NCBI GenBank assembly: GCA_037974665.1
Contig: CM075764.1
Span: 85,368,825-85,432,824, forward strand
Direction: 5' to 3'
DNA length: 64,000 bases
From: Ehretia macrophylla
Taxonomy: Eukaryota; Streptophyta; Magnoliopsida; Boraginales; Ehretiaceae
Every line of letters begins with the position of its first letter. Position 1 is the first letter of the stretch. The translations under genes were made by a program, and so were the position numbers. This document shows positions 22,996 to 32,459 of the stretch, in pieces. Below the pieces are notes generated by a model. The model did not search any database and was not told where the DNA came from. It saw only the letters and a program-made list of their open reading frames with translations.

Positions 22996-23487
22996 TGTTG
23001 AGGGAGATCCTGAGCTGAAGATGACGTATTCGGGCCGCCCGCAGACTTGAAACGCTTGACTCGACCCTTACTAGACCCAAGTAAGCCCTAACTATTGCGC
23101 CAGCCAATTCGATGGGACATAAAGCAAGGCTCCTAGCTCAGACCAGCGGACATCAACTTCTACTGGGTAATAGCTTTATCCATTGGTTATACAACACAAG
23201 CAGCTGATGGCGTGTCGGGCAGCCTCACGAATTGAATGTTGCCCGAACCCAGATAAGTATAAATAGAGAACCATTTCGCATTTATGAATGTAACTCATAC
23301 ATTAAATACTCGCAACCACCGTATCCAGCTCGAGCAAACTAATCATTCTCGCACCCGAGGGGAAAATATGGGTCATCACCGCGCATTTTTCTTCTCTTTG
23401 CTTGTGCAGGTTCGGACCCCTATCAGAAAGTTCAGCACGGTCTGGAGCGAATAGACTGACCTCAACTATCAATTTATATCCTCGACA
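22996..23487 (+). repeat. Tat-1 3' LTR (492 bp)
   Basis: Starts TGTTGAGGGAGATC and ends ATCCTCGACA, colinear with the 5' LTR including the TATA box (about 23257). Followed by the target duplication AAGAC. Confidence 0.9.
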
Positions 23488-23492
23488 AAGAC

Positions 23493-23826
23493 TAACTCTT
23501 CTTAAAAACTAGATCAACTACGACTAGAGTTCTCAATTGTTGAACCAACTAAACTTAACATGACTAGACTTAATTCATTCACGAGTGTCATGGCCCGACC
23601 TTAACAGACTAGATTAGAGCTTTCATTTGTCAAGTTAGTTAGATCAAAATCAGTCTACTTGTACTGATTTTACTAGGCATCTCAGCTCTGTAGTGCCACA
23701 ACTTATTTGGCCTACGATTACCCAACTGCTTGAACTGACTCGAGGTCATTATGGCTCGTGGTTTTTAGATATCGACGAAAGTAATTAATTGATACTTGTT
23801 AATGACAAATATACTCATGAGGTGGG
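23493..23826. other. Right flank of Tat-1, nothing recognised
   Basis: About 330 bp of older DNA between two retroelements. Contains repeated ACTAGA/CTAGATT words but no gene. It continues the sequence left of 15001 once Tat-1 is removed. Confidence 0.5.
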
Positions 23827-24246
23827 TGATGAGGGTGGAAAATATTGGTTTGCCTGAGCTCAATAATCCAACCTCAGCAACCTAACCTGCAAAAGAAGGG
23901 AAGGAACTGCAGGGTAGTGGCCCGTGTTTTCCCTCGGGTGCAAGAGTGATTAGTATGTTCGAGCCAAATACAATGCAGTAGTTGAGAGCAATAAATATGG
24001 ACGAGATACTTGTAATGGTGGGTGGAATGACCTATTTATACTAACATTGATTATGGGCAGTAATTAATGCTTAAACTTGCCCGATACTATTCACGCCTGC
24101 CCGAGCTCAATATCCAACGGATAAAGCTATTGTCCAACAGTTAAAGCTGGGTATTGCCTTTATGTTACATTTGGGTCGGATACGGGTCGGGTCGCCTCGT
24201 TCCTGGTCGGGAAGGTCTGCTTTGGCTCAGGTTTACACCCATATCA
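23827..24246 (-). repeat. Tat-2 3' LTR (420 bp)
   Basis: On the minus strand it runs TGATATGGGTGTAAACC to CCACCCTCATCA. It shares the ACTCTTGCACCCGAGGG block with the Tat-1 LTR and has a TATA box (GTATAAATAGG, plus-strand position about 24030-24040). Confidence 0.75.
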
Positions 24247-24263
24247 TTTCCTCCCAAGTCGAG
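24247..24263 (-). promoter_or_regulatory. Tat-2 polypurine tract
   Basis: Minus strand CTCGACTTGGGAGGAAA, immediately before the LTR start. Confidence 0.65.
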
Positions 24264-24431
24264 AACTCTGTAAAAGTTCTAAAGAGGTGACAAGTACGCC
24301 AGAGCCGTTATACCTTCAAATCATGACTGGCAGCTGCCACGTCATCTCGCCCTTATACAATATGCTAACACGTCACCCATTGGCCTGACAAGGTGCGACG
24401 GGTGGTCTTCCCCAGGTAGTCATCCCTTGCC

Positions 24432-24437
24432 TATAAA
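24432..24437 (+). promoter_or_regulatory. TATA box of the Tat-2 antisense ORF
   Basis: CCTATAAAGAGGG on the plus strand, 214 bp before the aORF start at 24646. Position and sequence match those of Tat-1 and the fragment at 45241. Confidence 0.6.
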
Positions 24438-24645
24438 GAGGGTTGAGTCGCACTTGCATTCACTTTTGCTCTTTTGGAAACTGAGACTTAAAGATTCCTT
24501 TATAGCTTCACCGTTCAGGCTGAGACTTCAATCTAGGAGCACTCAATCAAAACTCCTTCAATTCGGATTCTTTAGCTCAACAACTAGGTACTTCCTGGAC
24601 TCCTTCTCCTTAGAGTTTATAAATTTTCTTTCTTTATCACCACAA

Positions 24646-26410
24646 ATGGAGAGGTCGAAGTCTGAAGATTCACAAGCACGCTCAGCTAAATTCTATACCA
24701 GTGATAAAGAGACCCCTTCGAGCTCGAGAACCTTACCTTCCCAGGAAGAGACCTTGGGAACCTCACCTCCTCAGAAAGAGAGGTTCTTACCCCCTCTAGA
24801 AGATAGCTTGGGAGAAAAGAGCGATAGCGAGTGTGAGATAATTGAGGTCCGGCAGAACTAAGGGGAAGCTGAGATGGATCATATGGCTGACTTTACCGAT
24901 ATAGATGAAGTTGAAAGTGACGGCGGGTTACCCTTGAACAAACTGGAGGGGCTCGAGTTACCTGCTGGGTCCCTAGCCAACCTCTTCCAAGGTCCACAGC
25001 CAACTTCTAGCTAGAGATCCATAATAGATACCATGCTACTAGTTACGAAGCCTCCGCCGAGCTCGAGAACTAGAACAAGCGGAGAAACACCTGCATTTTC
25101 AGGTTGGGGAAAAAAACACTTTGCTTCTTACCAAAAGGATTGTAAATCAATGGTGGCTGAGGCCAATAGGAGGATAACCGAATGGGATATTCCCAAGGAC
25201 TTTAGAATCAGGGTTCTAGGTCAAAAATATCCTACTTGCCATCCGGGACTAGATAAGTACACTATAAATGACCTTGCCTTCCAAGTCATCAGGCTGCTCT
25301 TACCCGACTATTTTGTAGAGATCCTCAACTATTATCAGCTTAGCTTGGGGCAAGTAGTACCTAATGGTTGGGCCATGATGGTGGCCTTCTTCGTATATGC
25401 CGTCAGGAAAATAATAGTCCCGACCTTGACTCTGTTCAGAAGGTGTTTCATCTGCAAGCCGAACTTGAAAGGACAAGGATGGTTTCACTTCTGTGCTCGG
25501 GATAAGTACAATATTTTCACAGAGTGGGTATCCTTCAACAAAGGTTGACATAACAAGTATTATTTCATCAAGTCGAGCACCAACTGGGGGGGTTTCCCGA
25601 GCTTGGATACACAGCCTCACTAAGAAGGTCAACAAGGTTCCCAAGCGTTCTGACCCCGAGACGGCTGACCTCGAAGTACTTCTCGCGCCAAAGAATTTGA
25701 TGAATGCTGATTGACATTTAGACTGGGAAAGTATCTGGGAGTCCAAGTTATTTGGGCCGGGGCCTCCTGAGTCAGATAAACCACACCCAGGTCTGCTCGA
25801 GGATGAGCTTTCAAAGGAGAAGAAAAAATGTCAGTCCCTACTTTGAGAATTTGGACCCGACATCTCCATACTCCCGAGCTTCTTTACTCGCTTTACTTTA
25901 CAGTTATCATTGTTATTCTAACTCATTTTCCTTGTGTACCTAGGGATGGGCAGAGTTGCGAGAGCATTTTTCATGAGCAAGCTTGTCGGTTCGAGCTAGG
26001 GCAAGGACCCTTCAGCACCCAAGGATCAGGGCACAGGAGCCGATGTCTCTCAGACATCCCACTAATCGAGGAAGAGACCCGCCATTGACAATCAAACAAA
26101 GGGCAGAACTAACTCTTCCATGGAGGCGACATCGAATAAAAGGTCTAAGAAAACTTCCTCCCCGACCTAGAAAAGGTGATTCTCGGGGATCTCTATCAAT
26201 AAGCCAATAGGAGCTTGAGCTGTGGGGGCTTCACCTCAAAAGAAAATATCCAAGCAAGTTGTCGATGACAGAGGGAAGGCGCACCAAGTCCCCTTTAGTG
26301 TCTCGAGCCAAGTGGTTGCAGCGCCCACTCTGGCTTAGCGCGATGCTCGGCTCAAGAAGTGGCCCGACAACCAAGTGGTTGATGAGATGCATATTGCCAC
26401 CGCTACTTGT
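24646..26410 (+). pseudogene. Tat-2 antisense ORF (aORF)
   Basis: Plus strand, opposite to its element. Starts MERSKSEDSQ (compare MGESEPEDSQ in Tat-1), an acidic Ser-rich first part ending in a stop at 24859-24861, then the same frame continues (LNKLEGLELPAG), stops once near 25013, and opens again to 25548 with VPNGWAMMVAFFVYAV and LTLFRRCFICKPNLKG, the same block as in Tat-1. After 25548 it continues with further breaks: KLFGPGPPESDKPHPGLLED near 25750-25810 and a basic Ser/Lys stretch to about 26410. The C-terminal coiled coil is missing, so the copy is truncated. Function unknown. Confidence 0.75.
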
Positions 26411-26508
26411 TAGGAATAAGATATGCCGAAAAGACCACTAGCACTTTGCCATCGATGTATTTGAATATTTGCAATGATTAATTAAATGTCAACTTACTTT
26501 ACGAGCAT

Positions 26509-26718
26509 GTTTCTCTTTTATGTGGTTGACTTGTATATATATTTGTATGTAAGGTCCTTATTTCAAGTGTTGACTTAGGTACGTGGTGGTTACGTACAGA
26601 AGGTCTAAGTCATGGTTACTTGTAAAGTAGAACTATTTAGTTTATAACTAAGTAGTAGAGTTAGGCACTCTAGTATGGTAGAAGTTATTGTGAATAAGTT
26701 CCCTTTATCGAAGGGTGG
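26509..26718 (+). repeat. Direct repeat A, copy 1
   Basis: About 210 bp, roughly 90% identical to 35373-35585 (both contain GTGTTGACTTAGGTACGTGG and GGTCTAAGTCATGGTTACTT). It begins at GTTTCTC and ends where a Tekay-like LTR starts at 26719. Identity unknown, probably part of an LTR-type repeat family. Confidence 0.85.
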
Positions 26719-27796
26719 TGTAACACCCTGATCCCTCACGAGACCGGTGTCCCGATCCAAAACCTGAGGTCATGAAAAACGAGAAAAAACAGACAAAGTT
26801 TTCCCTGTTTCTTGGACTAATCACATACTTGCACTCAGAAGAAATAGCCACAGCAACAGAATACAACATTCATCCTCAACACAACTTTCATTAACATGGC
26901 TTTCCAAATCCCTAAGGCCATCCAAGACCTTCTATCATAACAAAATAATACACAAGCATGCATTTTCTCTAGTTAATGAAACACAATGTTTATAAATCCG
27001 GTTATCATACCACTCTAATATTCTCTAATTAACTTTCTTAAATGTTAAGTCAATCAACCATTTTCCATTCAACCCATACAAGCATGCAAACTAACTAGGC
27101 AGTAAAGTAAAGAAATAAAACTTATTACAAGCCACCACTATCTATCTAATCATACAAGACCTTATACTCATATTACAATCCTTTAGGAAACACAAAAGCA
27201 TACAAGACTACAAGGTTTCAAAATAAATTACACGCCAAGCCAATCATTCACTTTACATAAATTCACATATCATACACCTAACTAAAGCTAACACATTTTC
27301 AAGATGACTCTCGAGCCTTCTCTTTCTCCAACTTTGAAGAGACCGAACCTGAAATGGTTAAAAAGAGGGAGTGAGCAAACACAGTTTCTCAGTGAGGGAG
27401 AGGAAACATATATCCGGGGAGTTTTGAAAACCTTTCATGCAATGCAGTAACCAACAATAAAGTAAATTAACGATACAAAACTAGTATGCAATTAAATAAG
27501 CTAAACAATTCACATCAAAGAAAGAAAATCAGCCACGATAGAACAAATACACTAAGCAACCTAGAGGAAACTATAACAATATATCACACAATACAAATAT
27601 ACAAGCTAATTAACACAATATATAAGAACACAAGCAATGGTAACTCTCAAAGGACTTAGGGCCCAAATGAGAGTAACTTAATGAAAGGATACAAAGCTGA
27701 CCAGGGGCACGAACCACGAACCACGAGCCACGAGCCACGAGCCACGAGCCACGAGCCACGAACTCAATAGACAAATATAATTTTGATATCGATAAG
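26719..27796 (-). mobile_element. Truncated Tekay-like LTR (minus strand)
   Basis: The plus strand starts TGTAACACCCTGATCCC, closely matching the start of the solo LTR at 45586 (TGTAACGCCCCGATCCC). Colinear landmarks follow, such as AGCATGCAA, GGAGTGAGCAA and GATATCGATAAGCCG. Similarity ends abruptly at about 27796, where a Tat reverse-transcriptase sequence begins. The rest of the ~3-kb LTR is lost. 'Tekay-like' is inferred from the GGTGTTACA end and the Met-tRNA primer site seen with the relative at 32085. Confidence 0.65.
27706..27762. repeat. 8-bp minisatellite (CCACGAGC)n
   Basis: About seven units of CCACGA(G/A)C in tandem near the truncated end of the LTR. Replication slippage array. 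Confidence 0.85.
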
Positions 27797-28987
27797 CCGA
27801 CATAACCCGATTTGACTGTCAAACACCTTGTTCACCATGTGCTGATATGTAGCCCCAGCATTTTTTAGCCCAAAGGGCATCACTCTATAGCAGTAGGTCC
27901 CCATGTCTGTGATAAAGGCTATTTTTTCCTCGTCTTCTGAGGCTATCATGATTTGATTGTAGCCTTTGAATTCGTCCATGAATGTGAATAACTGACAACT
28001 AGAGGTGGTATCTACTAGCTGGTCTATTCGGGGCAGTGGATAACAATCCTTATGGCACGCCTCGTTGAGGTCCTTATAATCGACACACAATCGCCACTTC
28101 CCGGGGCTCTTGGCCACCAATACTACATTGGCCAACCATTCTGGGTACTGTACAGCCCTTATATGGCCTGCTTCCAGCAACTTCTGGACCTCTTCCCTAA
28201 TATTCCTATTCCTTTCTTCCCCAAAATTCTACTTCTTTTGTCGGACAGGTCGGAACATAAGGTCCACATTCAGTTTATAAACCATCACTGACAGATCTAC
28301 CCCTGTCATGTCAGTCGTACTCCAAGCAAATATTTGCAGATTATGAGAAAGAAAGTCAATTATACCTTGTCGTAGATCTAGAGAGAGATCGTGGTCTATC
28401 TTGACCCGCTGCCCTTTTGAGAATTCCACATCATCCAGTTCCTCGGCAGGGGAAAGCTCCATCATTTTCTTATCCTCTGACTCGTTTGGGTGCCCAGGCT
28501 CTGGGCCTTTCATCTTGAGAGAAGCAGCATAGAAGCATCGAGCGGCCAACTGATCTCCCTTGATGGTAGCCACGCCTCTTGGGGTTGAGAACTTTAGGGC
28601 CTAGTGTAGCAGTGATGCAACTGCCCAGAATCTCATTAGGGCCACTCTCCCCAATATTCCGTTATAATCTGACTCGCAGTCGAGAACAATGAGGTCTGCC
28701 ATGATTGTCACTTTCTTCTGCCTCTCCTCCAAGGTCACGGGTAAGTTTATAACCCCTTCCGAATGAAAAACCTCCCCTATGAATCTGGATAGTAAGCCAT
28801 TCAAGGGGCGAAGCCTTTCGCGTCCTATCCCCAGCTTGTCAAAAGCCTTCAGAAACAGTACTTTCCCGGAGTTGTCGGTATCCACTATCAGGCGCTTGAC
28901 TGTATAGTCAGAAATCCGGGCCTCTACCAATAGTAGGTCATCATGCGGGTAAATTACGCCCTTGAGATCATTTGTAGTGAATGCCAA
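27797..28987 (-). pseudogene. Tat-3 protease and N-terminal reverse transcriptase
   Basis: One frame from 28987 downward with in-frame stops after LLH (about 28603) and after RQKK (about 28229). Protease region: KRLIVDTDNSGKVLF, where the DTG active-site Gly has become Asp, so it is inactive; later YNGILGRVALMRFWA. Linker: IFAWSTTDMTGVD. Reverse transcriptase: EWLANVVLVAKSPGKWRLC, VDYKDLNEACHKDCYPLP, then YRVMPFGLKNAGATYQHMVN. The sequence stops right after MVNKVFDSQIG, before the YVDD catalytic motif. Confidence 0.85.
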
Positions 28988-29129
28988 CTACTCATCAATC
29001 ATTTGCCCTTGATATCAGGGCTCCTTTGTCACAGCCCTAGCATAGGATCTTCTCGCTTTTCTACTGGCTCCTCCAGATGTGAATCCCCTAGTGATGGTAT
29101 CCACTACCCTAGGTATCGATTCTCCTAAT

Positions 29130-30320
29130 CCCTTCTGCGTCGAGGGTTGCATTCCCTTTCACGTCGGGGGCTGCACTCATTACCTCGCCTGAGGCTCACT
29201 TCTCTCTCCGTCTGACGTTTCTGACTTCCTCCAACAAATCTGTTCAACAGTCCCTTCCTTCCCAGGACCTCTATCTCCACTCTGAGCTGCTTGCATTGTT
29301 CTGTGTCATGGCCGTGATCCCGGTGGTACCTGCAATATTTATCTTTAGTCCTTTTATCTGGGTTACCTGTCATCCTAGCCAACCAATGAAACTCGTGGTA
29401 GGTTTGGATTTCATGTAGGATCTCTGCCCTGGGAGCATTCAAGGGGGTAAAGCTCTGCTCGAACCTCTCCCGATTGTTGCTGCCCTGTCCTTCCGACCGA
29501 CCTTTCGGGCCTCCCCTCTGCTTGCTTGCTTCTTGAGTTTTGCCTTTCCCCGCAGTTCCCTTCCCTTCCTCTTTCTTAGCCGTTATGACCTCATCAGAAC
29601 TGATGTACTTGGAAGCCCGTGTCATAAGTTTATCCAGATCACGGGGCATTCTTTTTCCCAAGGACGCTTGCAGGGTTTGAAATGCAAACCCTACATGTAT
29701 GCGACTATAGCCACTGATTGGTCGAGATTTGGTACTTCCAAGGTCGCTTGATTGAACTGCTGAGTATAGTCTCGCAGAGTCTTCTTGTTGCTAGTGAATC
29801 AGGCAAGGAACAATCTTGAAAGCTGGTCAAAACTATGGATTGAGGCCTCTGGCAGGCCAGCGAACTACTTCTGTGCTGAGCCTACCAATGTTACCGGAAA
29901 GGCTCGGCATTTGATAGCGTTTGGGACGTCTTGGAACGTCATATGGTGCTTGAAGATCGTAAGGTAATCTTCTGGATCCCTAGTCCCGTCATAGGTCTGT
30001 AGACTGGGCAGTTTGTACCCATATGGCATAGGCTCCCGCATGACTTCTCTGGCAAATGGATGATGCTTCCCCTGTCCCACCAGGACTTTGTGCTGACTTC
30101 CATGGTTGTGGGTGACCTCATGTCCTTCCTGCCATGGGGGTTTCCTTTGTCTATCTTGCCCCGGCCTCTTTGGCTATCCTGCCGAGGCTGTTGTATCCAC
30201 CAAGAGCGCCGGGGGCTGAGGTGGATTCCTTGCCACCAGATCTTCCCGTTGGAGGGGAATGGCCTCCAGTTATGCCAACCCTTGAGTTTGGAGGAACTGA
30301 TTAAAGGCTCCCCTTAGACC
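29130..30320 (-). pseudogene. Tat-3 gag
   Basis: Capsid part (about 30080-29660): LPSLQTYDGTRDPEDYLTIF and DYTQQFNQATLEVPNLDQS, with a frame change near 29660. Nucleocapsid part (29661-29125, 178 codons): a Lys/Arg-rich stretch, then CRYHRDHGHDTEQC preceded by KDKY, an intact CCHC-type knuckle, and a very basic Arg-rich tail ending at 29125. Packages the element RNA in functional relatives. Confidence 0.8.
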
Positions 30321-30566
30321 ATTGAACAACTAGACCGAGATTGACAAATCAAGCTGCTGGGATGAGGACAGCGTATCTCCTAGAATGAATACCGACGGAA
30401 CTGAGGTGGCGGCCCTCCCAATGCTGCCGTGTTAAGTGGGACGGCTGTCACTAGGGGATCCACACCTTCATAAACTCGATGCTTTTCTGGAGGGTTTTGG
30501 TTCCCCCCGGCATTGGCTTGACTTCGTGTATGAACCATCGTGGTATCTCAGTGGGTTTGCTAAAAG

Positions 30567-30587
30567 GTTCCCACAGATGGCGCCAAA
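30567..30587 (-). promoter_or_regulatory. Tat-3 primer-binding site
   Basis: Minus strand TTTGGCGCCATCTGTGGGAA, next to the LTR end (TTAACA). A standard plant Ty3/gypsy primer site. Confidence 0.8.
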
Positions 30588-30588
30588 C

Positions 30589-31048
30589 TGTTAAGGTAAA
30601 AACTCTGACTACCCCGAGTTGCTTCCTGGGCTGGACTTGAACCTGCAAAACAAAGGAACCAATAGGGGTACCCATGGTGCCTACTCCGACGCTCAAGTCA
30701 GTCAACGGTGGGAAAAAGGTCGTTGGCAGTAAGAGATGGATTTTTTTTTGCATACATTTTGCTGCAGAACTGCCTCACCTTTATACTCACGGCTAGGTGG
30801 TTCCCTCAATGAGGGAGGACTCTTCAAGATTTGAATCCCCGAGAGTCTCCCTTTGTCAAGTAACCTATCATGATCATGCTTCCTACAAGTCCTTCCTTAT
30901 CCGGTCTTCTTGAGCTTATCCTTATCTTTACGACGTCCCTACGTGCGTGCCTGCCCTGTTGTCTCGGCAGGTTCGAAGCTCTAGGAAGGACGGGGCTGCT
31001 TATTATTACCGGGGCTAAGTTTTCAGGGCTCGAGCCCCACCCCTATCA
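30589..31048 (-). repeat. Tat-3 5' LTR (460 bp)
   Basis: On the minus strand it starts TGATAGGGGTGGGG and ends TTTTTACCTTAACA. A TATA-like GAGTATAAAGG lies at plus-strand position about 30779-30789. Confidence 0.75.
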
Positions 31049-32085
31049 ATACATATATGGAGTCATATTTGAATAAGAATTACTCGATGAGTCTTGAACC
31101 ATCTATATGATTACATGTCACCACTACATGTTTAAATGCTTATATGACAGAGGCAACCTACTTTGTTACCCTCCATATGTGTTCTAAATGTTACATGTAC
31201 CAAAATGCAAATGTGATCAAAATGTATACATGATAAAGGTGCAACCTTTTGGAATGGTAGTGTCATTTCCTCTAGGCGGCATCGGGCTTGCCAAGTATGA
31301 TCTCTACTACCATGGTCCAATTCTCTCTCTCGCTTGAGCCCTTATTCCTTGGAGAGGTGGGTCGTAGGATTGGGGGTACACCCGGAATACCCCTACTCGG
31401 AGTGATAAGGGGAAGATGTTGACAAATGATTCGAGGCCGGCTATCTCAAATAAATGCAAATGTAAATTTTATCCTTTTTCTATGTGTATGTTTGGCTTCC
31501 ATTTCTTATTGAACATTCAAGATTATGTGTTACCTACTCGTAAGTTGTATTTATATACGCATGGCATGGTGTTCTCCAAAAGTTTTCAAAAGATAATTTT
31601 TTTACGAAAATCCCTTCTTGTTTCCCCCTCACCGAGCTAGGTGTAACTCACCCCTATTCTTGGCTATTACAAGTGAGGTTGTTTGAGTTGTAGGAGTTTG
31701 GATGTGAATGACTTGCTTTCCGTGCATTGAATGATGGATATTTTCAATTGTGTAGTTTATGTAAATGATGATGTATTAGATCATTATTGTATGATGTAAT
31801 GGAATTATTATAGAGTTGTAATTCTTGGTAATAAAGAGTTGTTATGAATGTTTGTTGTAAGGGATTCTTGAAAACAATTGAGGAGGTTTAGTTTAATGGC
31901 TTTGATGTTTTGCTTTATGGATATTAGTGATCGGGCTATTGTGAGTGTGCCTTTGCGGACTTAGGAAGAGTGATCTTCTTAAGTCTGTGGTATCACAATC
32001 CCAGGTTTTTTGTGGTTCATATAAGTTTGGATATTATTATTTCTATGATATTAGAGATTATATCAGAAAAAATGTGGTCGTGACA
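31049..32085 (+). repeat. 5' LTR, left-truncated
   Basis: Matches the last ~1,030 bp of the LTR at 32460-35372 and ends GTGGTCGTGACA. Cut at its left by the Tat-3 LTR boundary. Confidence 0.8.
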
Positions 32086-32087
32086 GG

Positions 32088-32099
32088 TGGTATCAGAGC
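32088..32099 (+). promoter_or_regulatory. Primer-binding site, initiator-Met tRNA type
   Basis: TGGTATCAGAGC, two bases after the LTR end; the exact consensus found in many plant Ty1/copia and Tekay/Del elements. Confidence 0.85.
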
Positions 32100-32403
32100 T
32101 ATAGGTTGTGAACCTTTGGGATAAAGTTGGGTATGATCATAATGTGCATATAGGTTTTAACTTGATGTATTGGGCCAGAGTTATAGACTGTAATACCTTG
32201 AGAGCTATATAAATGAAGGTCGAGTTGAAGGTTGACTCATTCGATTGCTAGGTGGCTATGATATTCTTACATATGTTTGGGTTTTAACTTGATTCAATGA
32301 ATGATAAAGGAGACTTAATAAAGGTAAATAGACTTTCTCTTGAAGTGATGATGTTTAGATGTTTGATTTTGAATGAGAGAATTTCTAGGGCTAAATTCTT
32401 TTA

Positions 32404-32459
32404 AGGGAGGAGGAGGAGGAGGAGGAGGAGGAGGATGAGGGGGATGGGGAGGGGGGGGA
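32404..32459 (+). promoter_or_regulatory. Polypurine tract expanded by a (GGA)n microsatellite
   Basis: About 55 bp nearly all purine: GGA repeats, then GATGAGGGGGATGGGGAGG and further Gs, directly before the 3' LTR. Much longer than a usual polypurine tract. Confidence 0.65.

Larger units (their letters stand above)
15002..23487 (+). mobile_element. Tat-1: complete Ty3/gypsy (Tat-type) LTR retrotransposon, internally deleted
   Basis: Bounded by two LTRs (15002-15496 and 22996-23487), each starting TG and ending CA, and by an exact 5-bp target duplication AAGAC (14997-15001 and 23488-23492). Order on the plus strand: LTR, primer site, gag, zinc knuckle, protease, C-terminal integrase, then an antisense ORF on the minus strand, polypurine tract, LTR. 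Reverse transcriptase, RNase H and most of integrase are missing. Stops and frameshifts interrupt all ORFs. A 1.4-kb solo LTR is inserted in the antisense ORF. An antisense extra ORF between pol and the 3' LTR is a known trait of Tat-clade elements (Grande, Retand), which supports the clade call. Confidence 0.9.
23827..26410 (-). mobile_element. Tat-2: 3' end of a second Tat-type element (minus strand)
   Basis: A 3' LTR (23827-24246), polypurine tract (24247-24263) and antisense ORF (24646 onward) in exactly the order of the Tat-1 right end, but inverted. gag, pol and the 5' LTR of this copy are not found; the element stops near 26410. The LTR is related to but clearly distinct from those of Tat-1 and Tat-3. 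Confidence 0.75.
27797..31048 (-). mobile_element. Tat-3: 5' half of a Ty3/gypsy Tat-type element (minus strand)
   Basis: On the minus strand, in order: 5' LTR (30589-31048), primer site, gag, protease, start of reverse transcriptase, then truncation at 27797. All frames carry stops. No 3' LTR of this family is found in the window, and its LTR does not match those of Tat-1 or Tat-2. Confidence 0.8.
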
